NCBI GenBank assembly: GCA_965216915.1
Contig: CBDCGS010000011.1
Location: 372,001-436,000, forward strand
Direction: 5' to 3'
DNA from: CBDCGS01 sp965216915
Lineage (GTDB): Bacteria > Pseudomonadota > Alphaproteobacteria > UBA828
DNA length: 64,000 nt
Shown here: piece after piece, positions 8,268 through 16,626 of the stretch
Numbering within the stretch: position 1 is the stretch's first letter
Layout: the number at the start of each line of letters is the position of its first letter
Notes under the pieces: model-generated
Seen by the model: the letters and a program-made list of their open reading frames with translations, nothing else
Databases searched by the model: none
Told to the model about the DNA's origin: nothing
Made by a program: the position numbers and the translations under genes

Positions 8268-9089
8268 ATGACCGAGATCATCGAGCTTGAGGCGCTGGCA
8301 GCCCAGGTCCCGGACGGCGCGATGCTGGCGATCCCGCCGGACTATTCGTTCATCGCGATGGCGGCGACGCGGGCGCTGCTCCGCCGCGGCACACGGGCGC
8401 TTCGCCTCCTCACCGTGCCGCAGGCGGGCATGCAAGCCGATCTCCTGATCGGCGCCGGCGCGGTTGCCGCGGTCGAGACCGCGGCAGTGAGCCTCGGCGA
8501 GCTCGGACTCGCACCGCGCTTCACAGAGGCCGTGCGGACCGCGACCATCGCTATCCAAGATTCCACCTGCCCCGCGATCCACGCGGCACTGCAGGCGAGC
8601 GAGAAGGGCCTCCCGTTCATGCCGCTTCGCGGCATTTTGGGCTCGGACGTGCTCAAGGCGCGGCCCGATTGGCGGGTGATCGACAACCCGTTCGTCGATG
8701 GTGGTGACCCGATCGTCCTGCTGCCGGCGATCGCGCCGGATGTCGCCTTGTTCCACGCGCCGTTCGCCGACGAGGCGGGCAATGTCTGGGTCGGCCGCCG
8801 GCGCGAGCTGGTGACGATGGCTCACGCCGCGCGCACCACGCTGGTCACGGTCGAGGAGGTCCGCCCCGGTAGCATGATGGCGGACGAGACGCTCGCAGCC
8901 GGCGCGTTGCCCGGCCTCTATGTCTCGGCGATCGCCCGCGCCGAACGAGGCGCCTGGCCGGTTGGCCTGCCCGGCTTCTATGAGCCCGACCGCGCGCACC
9001 TCGCGCACTACGCAAGCGTTGCCAAGACGGATGCGGGCTTTGCGCGCTATCTCGCGGATCATGTGATGGGCGCCGCGGCCGCGGAATGA
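8268..9089 (+). CDS. CoA-transferase family I, subunit A
   Basis: A 273-aa alpha subunit of a heterodimeric class I CoA-transferase (glutaconate/3-oxoacid type). Family segments include the N-terminal strand-loop VPDGAMLAIPPDYS and the conserved block from LPFMPLRGILGSDV through PDVALFHAPFADEAGNVWVG. The ATG at 8268 was chosen over the in-frame ATG at 8259 on alignment with the family N-terminus. Its stop overlaps the start of the next gene (ATGA), so the subunits are translationally coupled. The substrate acid is unknown. Confidence 0.88.
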   Translation: MTEIIELEALAAQVPDGAMLAIPPDYSFIAMAATRALLRRGTRALRLLTVPQAGMQADLLIGAGAVAAVETAAVSLGELGLAPRFTEAVRTATIAIQDSTCPAIHAALQASEKGLPFMPLRGILGSDVLKARPDWRVIDNPFVDGGDPIVLLPAIAPDVALFHAPFADEAGNVWVGRRRELVTMAHAARTTLVTVEEVRPGSMMADETLAAGALPGLYVSAIARAERGAWPVGLPGFYEPDRAHLAHYASVAKTDAGFARYLADHVMGAAAAE

Positions 9090-9811
9090 CCGGACGCGAC
9101 CCGACCCTCCTCATTGCGACCATCGCCCGCATGCTCGACGGCCTCGGCCACGTCGCCGTCGGCGCCGCCTCGCCGATCCCGGGCGCCGCGGCATTGCTCG
9201 CGCAGGCCCGCGGCGGCGGGCGCCCGCGCGTCACCGTGCTCGGCAGCCGCGCCCATAACGATTTCACCGAGGGCGGGCGCGAACTCTTCGATTGCGCGGC
9301 GCAGGGGCGGGTCGACGCCTTCTTCCTCAGCGGCGTGCAGATCGACGGCGGCGCCAACGTCAATCTTCTCGGTGTCGGCGACTACCCGCACCTCGACAAG
9401 CGGTTCGCCGGCTCCTACGGCTCGGCCTATCTCTACTTCCTCGTGCCGCGCGTGATCCTGTTTCGCGAGGACCACACGCCGCGCAATCTCGTCCCGAAGG
9501 TCGATTTCGTGAGCGCGCCGGGCACGAGCCCCCCCGGCACCTATCGCCCCGGCGGCCCCCACGCGCTGGTGACGGGGCGCTGTGTCTTCTCGTTCGATCG
9601 TGCCGATGCCCGCTTCCGCCTCGCCTCGGTCCACCCCGGCCACACGGTGGACGAGGTCCGCGCGGAGACGGGCTTCGCGTTCGACTGCCCCGACAGCGTG
9701 CCCGAGACGGTGGCGCCCGACGCCGAGACGCGCGCGCTGATCGCTGGCCCGGTCGGTGCCGCGATCGCCGAGGTCTATCCGCGTTTCGCCGAGGCGGTGC
9801 TGGCCGGCTGA
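9086..9811 (+). CDS. CoA-transferase family I, subunit B
   Basis: A 241-aa beta subunit partnering the gene just upstream (4-bp ATGA overlap). Conserved parts are GAASPIPGAAALLAQ, the FFLSGVQIDGGANVNLLGVGDYPHLDKRFAGS region and the LVTGRCVF segment. Class I CoA-transferases carry the catalytic Glu in the beta subunit; I could not place it with certainty, and the motif here resembles glutaconate CoA-transferase-like relatives more than succinyl-CoA:3-oxoacid transferases. The 3' end overlaps the convergent ABC-F gene by 37 bp. Confidence 0.87.
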   Translation: MTGRDPTLLIATIARMLDGLGHVAVGAASPIPGAAALLAQARGGGRPRVTVLGSRAHNDFTEGGRELFDCAAQGRVDAFFLSGVQIDGGANVNLLGVGDYPHLDKRFAGSYGSAYLYFLVPRVILFREDHTPRNLVPKVDFVSAPGTSPPGTYRPGGPHALVTGRCVFSFDRADARFRLASVHPGHTVDEVRAETGFAFDCPDSVPETVAPDAETRALIAGPVGAAIAEVYPRFAEAVLAG

Positions 9812-11688
9812 TCGGCCGCCTGCGCGGCCTCCAGCGCCTCGGCGGCCTCCAGCCACGCAGCCTCGGCCTGCGCCGCCGCGTCACGCGCCGTTGCGAGGTC
9901 TTTTCCGAGCGCGGCGATATCGCGGCCATCCTTGGCCGAAGCCGCCAACGCAAGCGCCCGTTCGAGCCGGTCGATCGCGCCATGCGCTTCGTCCAGCTGT
10001 GTCTCAGAGCGCCTCACCGCATCCTTGAGCGGCTTGAGCCGCGCCCGGTCGTCCGCCGCGTCGCGGCGCGCCGCCTTGCGGTCAGAGGTCGCCCTGCGCG
10101 GCCGTTCGCGGATCTCGCCATCATGGCTGCTGCGGGCGGTCAGCGTCGCGCGATAGGCCGTCACGTCCTCGTCGAGCCGGGTCACGCTGCCGTCGCGCAC
10201 GAGCCACAATTGCTCGGCCACCAGCTCGATCAGATGCGCGTCGTGGGTGATGAGCACGACGGCGCCGGCGAACCCGTTGAGCGCCTCAACCAGCGCCTCG
10301 CGCGTCTCGATATCGAGGTGGTTGGTGGGCTCGTCGAGAATGAGCAGCTGCGGCGCGTGGTGCGCGATGAGCGCGAGGTTGAGCCGCGCTTTTTCGCCGC
10401 CGGAGAGATCGCACGCAGCGACATCGGCCTTTTCCTGCGCGAAGCCGACGAGCCCGAGACGCGCCCGCACCTGATCGGGGCGTGCGTTGGGCGTGAGCCT
10501 CGCCAGATGATCGAAGGCCGTCGCGTCGCCGTCGAGCGTGTCGAGTTGATGCTGCGCGAAATAGCCGACGCCGAGCTTGGGCGCCGTGGCGCGCGTGCCG
10601 GCCATCGGTGCGAGGGCGCCCGCCAAGAGCTTGGCGAGGGTCGATTTGCCGTTGCCGTTTGCGCCGACCAACGCGATCCGGTCTTCGGGATCGATGCGCA
10701 GGCTGATGCTCCGGAGGACCGGCTCCCCTTGTGTGTAGCCGACGGCTGCGTCGGAGAGCGTGAGGAGCGGCGGCGCGAGCGGCTTCGGCGCCGGAAAACC
10801 CAGCTCCGCGACGGCGCCATCAACATAGGTGGGCGCGTCGGAAAGCTTGGCCAGCGCCTTGAGCCGGCTCTGCGCCTGGCGCGCCTTGCTCGCATTGGCG
10901 CGAAAGCGCGCGACGAAGCCGCGCAGGCGCTCGCGTCGCGCATCAACCTTGGCCTGCGCCGCGGCGGCATGGGCGCGGCGTTCAGCAAGCGCCCGCGCGA
11001 AGCGGGTGAAGCCCCCGGGATAGGCCGTGAGCCGCCCGTTGTCGATATGCAGGATGCCGTCGGGCACGGCGTCGAGAAAGCCGCGGTCGTGGCTCACCAC
11101 GATCAGCGAGCGCGGATAGCGCTTGAGGTGCCCTTCGAGCCAGCTCGCCGCCTCGAGATCCAGATGGTTGGTCGGCTCGTCGAGGAGTAACAGATCGGGC
11201 TCGGCGAAGAGCGCGGCGGCGAGCGCGACGCGCATGCGCCAGCCGCCGGAGAGCCCCGCAAGCGGCGCGTGCTGCATCGCCTCGCCGATGCCGAGCCCCG
11301 CGAGAAGACGCGCCGCGCGCGCCGGCGCTGCGTCTGCGCCGATCTCGGCGAGCCGTGTCTCGATTTCGGCGGCACGCGTCGGCGCGGCGCCTGAGCGCTC
11401 CGCGAGAAGCGCCGTGCGCTCGGTGTCGGCTGCGAGTACGACCGCGCGCGGCGTCTCCGGCCCGCCCGCCACCTCCTGGTCGACGAGCGCGATGGTGCGG
11501 CCGCGCGCGCATGTGATCGTGCCGTCATCGGGCTCCAGACGGCCTGCGATGAGGCGCAGAAGCGTCGTCTTTCCACAGCCGTTGCGGCCCACCAAACCGA
11601 ACCGACGCTTGGCGCCGATCTGAACCGTGATGCCGTCGAGCAGAAGGCGCCCCTCGATCCGGTAGCTGAGGTCGCGGAGATTGAGCAT
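9775..11688 (-). CDS. ABC-F family ATPase (Uup/YheS-like ribosome-associated factor)
   Basis: A 637-aa protein with two ABC domains and no membrane segment, the ABC-F layout. Walker A motifs are GRNGCGKTT (domain 1) and GANGNGKST (domain 2), signature motifs LSGGWRMR and LSGGEKAR, and Walker B LLLLDEPTNHLD and LLILDEPTNHLD. A charged linker joins the domains and a coiled-coil C-terminal tail rich in Ala, Glu and Arg follows. ABC-F proteins act on the translating ribosome. The start was set at the ATG at 11688 (MLNLRDLSYRIEG), which matches the family; the divergent protease gene starts 86 bp away. Confidence 0.93.
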   Translation of the reverse strand: MLNLRDLSYRIEGRLLLDGITVQIGAKRRFGLVGRNGCGKTTLLRLIAGRLEPDDGTITCARGRTIALVDQEVAGGPETPRAVVLAADTERTALLAERSGAAPTRAAEIETRLAEIGADAAPARAARLLAGLGIGEAMQHAPLAGLSGGWRMRVALAAALFAEPDLLLLDEPTNHLDLEAASWLEGHLKRYPRSLIVVSHDRGFLDAVPDGILHIDNGRLTAYPGGFTRFARALAERRAHAAAAQAKVDARRERLRGFVARFRANASKARQAQSRLKALAKLSDAPTYVDGAVAELGFPAPKPLAPPLLTLSDAAVGYTQGEPVLRSISLRIDPEDRIALVGANGNGKSTLAKLLAGALAPMAGTRATAPKLGVGYFAQHQLDTLDGDATAFDHLARLTPNARPDQVRARLGLVGFAQEKADVAACDLSGGEKARLNLALIAHHAPQLLILDEPTNHLDIETREALVEALNGFAGAVVLITHDAHLIELVAEQLWLVRDGSVTRLDEDVTAYRATLTARSSHDGEIRERPRRATSDRKAARRDAADDRARLKPLKDAVRRSETQLDEAHGAIDRLERALALAASAKDGRDIAALGKDLATARDAAAQAEAAWLEAAEALEAAQAADQPASTASAKRG

Positions 11689-11773
11689 GGCGGCGCTGAT
11701 TAGCACGGCCGACCTGCCGACGAAACCGCAGGTTGGCTTTGCGCGAATCGCAGGTTTCGGTCACTTTAGTGTC

Positions 11774-12472
11774 ATGAACGGCGGTATCGAGCTCGAGCTT
11801 GGCGGGGGTGCCCGGGCTGTCCTACCGGTGCGACGGAGCAGCCGGGCCCGCCGCATGACCCTCCGCCTTCTCGAGGATCAGGGAACGGTCGAGCTGGTTC
11901 TGCCGCGCCGCGCGAGCGTCGCCGCCGGAAAGCGTTTCGTCGCCGCCAAGTTGGAGTGGATCATCGCGCGCATGGAGGATTTGCCGCAGCGCGTTCCCTT
12001 CGCGGAAGGCGCGGTGATCCCAGTGCTCGGCGAGCCCGTGATCCTACGCCGCTTGCCCAGCGGCGTTCTCCCGTTCGGGCGGATGGATGGCTATTTCTAC
12101 CTCCAGGGTGCCGAGGAGGGGCACGCGGAGCAAACGCGCCGCTGGCTCATCGAGGAAGCGCATCGGGCAATCGTGCCGCGTGCCCACGCCATGGCCGAGC
12201 GCATCGGGCACACGATCACCCGCATCGGCCTGCGCGACCCGCGCACCCGCTGGGGCAGCTGCTCGTCGGACGGCAATCTGTCCTTCTCGTGGCGCCTGGT
12301 GCTGGCACCCGCGCCGGTGCTCGACTATGTCGTCGCGCACGAGGTGGCGCATCTCGCACATCTTGACCACAGCCCGGCGTTCTGGGCGATCGCCACCGAG
12401 CTCGCGGAGGACACCGGCAGCAGCCGCGCCTGGCTTCGCGAGAACGGCGCCCGGCTTCGGCGCTACGGCTGA
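11774..12472 (+). CDS. YgjP-like (M48/DUF45) zinc metalloprotease
   Basis: About 232 aa. The C-terminal half carries HEVAHLAHLDHSPAFW, the HExxH-x(n)-H zinc motif of the YgjP/SprT-like DUF45 group, preceded by the WGSCSSDGNLSFSWRL block typical of that family. No signal peptide or membrane span is seen, so it is probably cytoplasmic. The ATG at 11774 is favoured; an in-frame ATG at 11681 would overlap the divergent ABC-F start and adds non-conserved sequence. It is convergent with the cupin gene, 17 bp apart. Confidence 0.87.
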   Translation: MNGGIELELGGGARAVLPVRRSSRARRMTLRLLEDQGTVELVLPRRASVAAGKRFVAAKLEWIIARMEDLPQRVPFAEGAVIPVLGEPVILRRLPSGVLPFGRMDGYFYLQGAEEGHAEQTRRWLIEEAHRAIVPRAHAMAERIGHTITRIGLRDPRTRWGSCSSDGNLSFSWRLVLAPAPVLDYVVAHEVAHLAHLDHSPAFWAIATELAEDTGSSRAWLRENGARLRRYG

Positions 12473-12489
12473 GCGCCGCGCAGCATCGC

Positions 12490-13029
12490 CTATTCCGCCG
12501 CCGCGATCTTGACGATCGAGCCCTCCGCGTCGCGGCGATGACCGCGCTTCTCGGCCTCCTCGAGCACGTCACCGCGCCAGTCCACATTGCCCGGGTCGGT
12601 GCCGCCAACGATCACGAAGAGCAGCCCCTCCTCGTCGCCGACATTGCGGAAGCCCCGCATCACGTGCGGCGGACAAGACGCAACGTCCCACGGATCGAGG
12701 ATCACGTAGCGACTTTCCTCGTCGTCACCCCAGAAGATCTTCCAGCGCCCCTTGAGCGGCATGAAGACCTCATTGGTCTCGTGATCATGGTGGAGCGTGC
12801 CTTTGCCCGGCGCGCACTTGACCACCGCGACATTGAAATCGCGGTTGTCGGTGATCGCGACCCGCTGCTTCTTGTCCTCGCCGACGCCCCGCCCGATGAT
12901 CTGGAAGATTTCCCGCTCGCAGCCGGGAATAACGGCGTCCAGCATGGGCTGTGTGCTGCCCTCGAGCTCGTTGAAGCGTGCAACACGCGTGCGCTCGAAA
13001 TCTTCGACGCTGATGATGTCGTCTGTCAT
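12490..13029 (-). CDS. Cupin-domain protein
   Basis: A 179-aa single-cupin protein. The LHHDHETNEVFMPLKGRWKIFWGD segment near residue 80 holds the His/His/Glu metal ligands of cupin motif 1, and WDVASCPPHVMRGFRNVG forms motif 2 with a further His. It lies 23 bp downstream of the hydantoinase gene on the same strand, so it is probably part of the same transcript and may act on a cyclic amide or its product. The specific reaction is unknown. Confidence 0.82.
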   Translation of the reverse strand: MTDDIISVEDFERTRVARFNELEGSTQPMLDAVIPGCEREIFQIIGRGVGEDKKQRVAITDNRDFNVAVVKCAPGKGTLHHDHETNEVFMPLKGRWKIFWGDDEESRYVILDPWDVASCPPHVMRGFRNVGDEEGLLFVIVGGTDPGNVDWRGDVLEEAEKRGHRRDAEGSIVKIAAAE

Positions 13030-13052
13030 GACTCGCTCCTATCGTTTTCCGT

Positions 13053-14507
13053 CTACTCGGCTGCAGAAGGCCGGTCGACCCGGCGCGCGGTCTTGATCGC
13101 CTGCATGCGCTTGACCGCATCGAAGACCGGCGGGAAGGCCGGCCGGTCGACATAGTGACCGTCGCCCTTGTCGATATTGAGGTCGCGACCATCCCACACG
13201 ACGCGGCCCTGGCTGATCGTCTTTTGTGCCACGCCCGAGACCTCCATTCCCTCGAAGATGTTGAAATCGATATTTTGGTGATGCGTCTTGACCGAGATCA
13301 TGCGCGTCGCATCCGGGTCCCAAACCACGAGATCGGCGTCGGCACCCACGCGGACCGTGCCCTTGCGTGGATAGATGTTGAAGATCTGCGCCGTATTCGT
13401 CGAGGTGAGCGCGACGTACTCGTTGGGCGTGAGCTTGCCGGACGCGACGCCGTGGTGCCAGAGCACCGACATGCGATCCTCCACGCCGCTCGTGCCGTTC
13501 GGGATCTTGGTGAAGTCGTCCGCGCCGGCGGCCTTTTGCGGCGCGCAGAAGGCGCAGTGATCGGTCGCCGTGGTCTGCAGCGTGCCTGATTGCAGGCCTT
13601 CCCAGAGCGCCGCTTGATGCTCCTTGGGCCGGAAGGGCGGGCTCATCACATAGGCGCGCGCGGTCTCGACGTCCGGTAGGTAATAGACCGAGTCGTCGAT
13701 CACGAGATGCTGCACGAGGCACTCGCCGTAGACGCGGTGGCCGCCGAGCCGGGCGCGCGTCACCGCCTCGAGCGCCTCCTTGCAGGAGACGTGGACGATA
13801 TAGATCGGCGCATTGAGCACGCCTGCGATCTGGATCGCGCGGTTGGCGGCCTCGCCCTCCACCTCGGGCGGGCGCGATTGCGGATGCCCCTCGGGGCCGG
13901 TGATGCCTTGCTTGAGGAGCTCTTGCTGAAGGTGCCACACCAGCTCGCCATTCTCGGCATGCACGGTGCAGAGCGCGCCGAGCTCCTGGCAGCGCGCGAA
14001 GCTCGCGAGCAGCTTCTCGTCGTCGAGCATGATCGCGCCCTTGTAGGCCATGAAATGCTTGAAGCTGTTGACCCCGTGATCGCGTGTGAGGGTGCCCATG
14101 TCCTCGGCGATCTGATCGTTCCAGTTGGTCACGGCCACGTGGAACGAAAAATCCGAGGGTGCTTTGGCGGCTTTCTGCATCCAGTCGCGAAACGCCTCCA
14201 TGGGCCGCTGATCGGGCGCGGGGATCACGAAATCGATGATCATCGTGGTGCCGCCCGCAAGCCCCGCCGCCGGTCCGGTGAAGAAATCGTCGTTCGTCAC
14301 CGTGCCCATGAAGGGAAGCTCCATGTGGGTGTGCGGATCGATGCCGCCCGGCATCACCAACGCGCCGCCCGCGTCGACCACCTCGGCGCCGCTCGGCGCA
14401 TCGAGGCCCTCGCCGACCGCGCGGATCACGCCATCCGCGCACAAGACGTCGGCGCGCTTGGTCTCGTCGGCGTTGACGACCGTTCCGCCCCTGATGAGTA
14501 GCGACAT
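13053..14507 (-). CDS. hydA: Dihydropyrimidinase / D-hydantoinase
   Basis: A 484-aa amidohydrolase of normal length for dihydropyrimidinases, which open the ring of dihydrouracil or 5-substituted hydantoins. Metal ligands are visible: the HTH pair at His59 and His61 (GGIDPHTHMELP), the probable carboxylated Lys156 in MAYKG, and later HAENGE, VHVS and ATDHCAF. GGGAGG precedes the ATG. The downstream cupin gene is in the same orientation. No carbamoylase or hydantoin racemase gene is adjacent; the D-amino-acid-type enzyme at 1580-2743 is about 10 kb away. Confidence 0.93.
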   Translation of the reverse strand: MSLLIRGGTVVNADETKRADVLCADGVIRAVGEGLDAPSGAEVVDAGGALVMPGGIDPHTHMELPFMGTVTNDDFFTGPAAGLAGGTTMIIDFVIPAPDQRPMEAFRDWMQKAAKAPSDFSFHVAVTNWNDQIAEDMGTLTRDHGVNSFKHFMAYKGAIMLDDEKLLASFARCQELGALCTVHAENGELVWHLQQELLKQGITGPEGHPQSRPPEVEGEAANRAIQIAGVLNAPIYIVHVSCKEALEAVTRARLGGHRVYGECLVQHLVIDDSVYYLPDVETARAYVMSPPFRPKEHQAALWEGLQSGTLQTTATDHCAFCAPQKAAGADDFTKIPNGTSGVEDRMSVLWHHGVASGKLTPNEYVALTSTNTAQIFNIYPRKGTVRVGADADLVVWDPDATRMISVKTHHQNIDFNIFEGMEVSGVAQKTISQGRVVWDGRDLNIDKGDGHYVDRPAFPPVFDAVKRMQAIKTARRVDRPSAAE

Positions 14508-14582
14508 GGCTCGACCTCCCGAGTTCGTATCTTTTGGATGTTACGGAAAGGGCGGGTCCGGGAGAAGCGTCGTCTCGGCTGC

Positions 14583-15299
14583 TCAGCCGACGAGGAGGCC
14601 GTCGACCACCCCGACCCGGTAGGACACCCAGGCGCCGAGCCCCACCGTGGCGATCGCCACCGCGGCGGTCAGCCCGGTGTAGACGCGGGTGAGGCTCTTC
14701 GCAAGGCGCTGTAACGGCAGCGCAATCGCCACCGACAGAACCGCCATCCCGACCATCGAGCCGAAGCCGAACAACGCGACGAAGGCGAGCGCCATGCCGA
14801 GCGATTCGATCTCGCCAGCGGTGAGCAGGATCAGCGCGGCGGAGCCAGCCATCCCGTGCACCAAGCCGACTACAAGCGCGCGGAACACCATGCCGCGCCG
14901 GTGCACATGGTCGTGCGCGGAGGCGACATGGGCGCCCTCGCCCGCGTGCGAGTGCGCGTGGAAATGGACCGTGCCGTCACGATGCCGGTGGGCGTGGAAA
15001 TGGATTCGCGCGGTCACCAATCGGCGCAAGAGATCCGCGCCCAGCAAGACCAGCATGAGACCGACGGCGAGCTCAAGGAAGCCGGCGACGCGCTCCGGCA
15101 CCACCGAATCGAGCGACAGCACGAGCAAGCCGGCGGCGAACAGCGTCAGCGTGTGGCCGAGCCCCCACGCCAGGCCGATCCTGAGCGCCTCGCGCAGCCC
15201 GCGCGCGCGCGCGGTGAGCGAGGCCACGGCGGCGATGTGATCGGCCTCCAGCGCATGGCGCATGCCGATCAAGAGGCCGAGAACGAGAACCGAGCCCAT
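14583..15299 (-). CDS. Nickel/cobalt transporter-like membrane protein (HoxN/UreH type) with His-rich loop
   Basis: A 238-aa inner-membrane protein with about six hydrophobic helices. The first helix has the RHALEADHIAAV motif (HX4DH), the metal-recognition signature of the NiCoT/UreH family, and the second carries GLAWGLGHTLTLF. A cytoplasmic or periplasmic loop of about 35 residues contains roughly a dozen histidines (HFHAHRHRDG and SHAGEGAH), consistent with nickel or cobalt buffering. It is shorter than HoxN and similar in length to UreH-like proteins. No urease genes are in the window. Confidence 0.85.
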   Translation of the reverse strand: MGSVLVLGLLIGMRHALEADHIAAVASLTARARGLREALRIGLAWGLGHTLTLFAAGLLVLSLDSVVPERVAGFLELAVGLMLVLLGADLLRRLVTARIHFHAHRHRDGTVHFHAHSHAGEGAHVASAHDHVHRRGMVFRALVVGLVHGMAGSAALILLTAGEIESLGMALAFVALFGFGSMVGMAVLSVAIALPLQRLAKSLTRVYTGLTAAVAIATVGLGAWVSYRVGVVDGLLVG

Positions 15300-15319
15300 G
15301 CCCTAGCCGCCCCGCCGCA

Positions 15320-16369
15320 TCACTGGCCAAGCACGTCGTCGGCATAGGAGAAGAGCGCGGGCAGGCCGCCGGTGTGGATGAACACCGTCGTCTCGTCCGG
15401 CCTGATGCGCCCCTCGTGCCGATGGCCGATCAGCGCGGCCATGGCCTTTCCGGTGTAGACGGGGTCGAGAAAGATCCCCTCGGTCTCGGCCACCAGGCGG
15501 ACCGCGGCATTGCCCTCCGGCGAGGCGATGCCGTAGCCCGCGCCGATGTAGCCGTCCTCGACGACGAAGTCGTCGCGGGCGAGCGGCAGATCCAGGCCGA
15601 GCCTGTCCGCCGCGGCGTGGGCAATGCGCATGATGTCATCGGCGCGGTCCTCATCCCAAACGATCGGGCTCACATTCACCACGCGCGCACGCCGGCCGCG
15701 CAGGCTGAGGCCCGCGATCAAGCCGGCGGGCGTCATGTTGGCCCCGCAGATGTAGACCCAATCGGGATCGACATCCGCCGCCTCGAGCTGCTCGTCGAGC
15801 TCCACCGCCGCCCCGATATAGCTCACCGCGGCGCGCACCTGCTCCTCCAGGCGAAACGGCTCGATCATGTAGGGCTTGCCGCCGGCGGCCCGCACCTCTT
15901 CTGCCTTGCGGTCGAGGTGCGGCTGGATTTTTTGCATGTCGCTCTCATCGATGATGGTCACGTTGGCGCCCATCAGCCGATCGAGCAGGAGATTGCCCTG
16001 CGGCTCCGGCCCTTTCACGCCGTGCATGAGGACCAGCTCGACCGCGAGGCCGAACTTGCGCGCCGCCGCCGTGATCTGGCGGCACCAGTTGGACTGGCTA
16101 TAGGCCCCGGCGACGATGGTGTCGACGTCCTTCTTGAGGAGTTCGGCAAAAACGAACTCGAGGTGGCGTGTCTTGTTGCCGCCGAAGGCAAGGCCCGTGA
16201 GATCGTCACGCTTGATGTAGATCTGCGGCCCGCCCAGCGCGTCGCTCAAGCGCGGACAATGGTCGAGCGGCGTCGGCAGGTGCGCGAGCGAGACGCGCGG
16301 CAACGCATCGATGCGGGCACGGATCGTTTCGCGATCAGTCGGGGAGGTCGGAACGTTGGCGCGTGACAT
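15320..16369 (-). CDS. D-cysteine desulfhydrase / ACC deaminase-like PLP enzyme
   Basis: A 349-aa fold-type II PLP enzyme. The IYIKRDDLTGLAFGGNKTRHLEF segment near residue 50 holds the PLP lysine in GGNKTR, shared by D-cysteine desulfhydrase (dcyD) and ACC deaminase. It probably degrades D-cysteine or a related D-amino acid to pyruvate, ammonia and sulfide. The frame stays open about 90 codons upstream, but that extension runs through the 30-bp tandem repeat and is not conserved, so the ATG at 16369 (MSRANVPTSP) is used. It is 20 bp upstream of the nickel-type transporter gene and divergent from the class V aminotransferase gene. Confidence 0.85.
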   Translation of the reverse strand: MSRANVPTSPTDRETIRARIDALPRVSLAHLPTPLDHCPRLSDALGGPQIYIKRDDLTGLAFGGNKTRHLEFVFAELLKKDVDTIVAGAYSQSNWCRQITAAARKFGLAVELVLMHGVKGPEPQGNLLLDRLMGANVTIIDESDMQKIQPHLDRKAEEVRAAGGKPYMIEPFRLEEQVRAAVSYIGAAVELDEQLEAADVDPDWVYICGANMTPAGLIAGLSLRGRRARVVNVSPIVWDEDRADDIMRIAHAAADRLGLDLPLARDDFVVEDGYIGAGYGIASPEGNAAVRLVAETEGIFLDPVYTGKAMAALIGHRHEGRIRPDETTVFIHTGGLPALFSYADDVLGQ

Positions 16370-16424
16370 GATGGTCTTCTTCTCTGGTCGGACCATCATA
16401 GCACCCGGCGGGGCGCGCGGGACA

Positions 16425-16528
16425 CGCGATACGCAGGTCGCGACCCACAGGGCGCGCGATACGCAGGTCGCGACCCACAGGGCGCGCGATACGCAGGTCG
16501 CGACCCACAGGGCGCGCGATACGCGGGG
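16425..16528. repeat. 30-bp tandem direct repeat (three identical units plus partial)
   Basis: Three identical 30-bp units at 16425-16454, 16455-16484 and 16485-16514, followed by a diverging partial unit that ends near 16528. Each unit contains the perfect 10-bp palindrome GGTCGCGACC, so three copies of the palindrome sit 30 bp apart on the same face of the helix. The array lies in the 257-bp divergent spacer between two PLP-enzyme genes, with the - strand start at 16369 and the + strand start at 16627. Because 30 is a multiple of three, both strands stay open across it. Confidence 0.95.
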
Positions 16529-16626
16529 CGGGGCGCGCAAAAATTGGCGCGCAGGTCTTGGGGCGCGGTTCTGCCGCAGGAAGGCTACACTCCCCTGCGG
16601 GTTCGTTCGCGATACCGGATCATCAC

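Noticed and set aside
9292..11190. 632-codon + strand frame across the CoA-transferase B and ABC-F genes
   Set aside because: It is shifted relative to one real gene and antisense to the other; its composition is Arg/Pro/Gly-rich with no domain.
16425..16528. CRISPR array
   Set aside because: The 30-bp units are directly adjacent with no spacers between them, and no cas genes are in the window.
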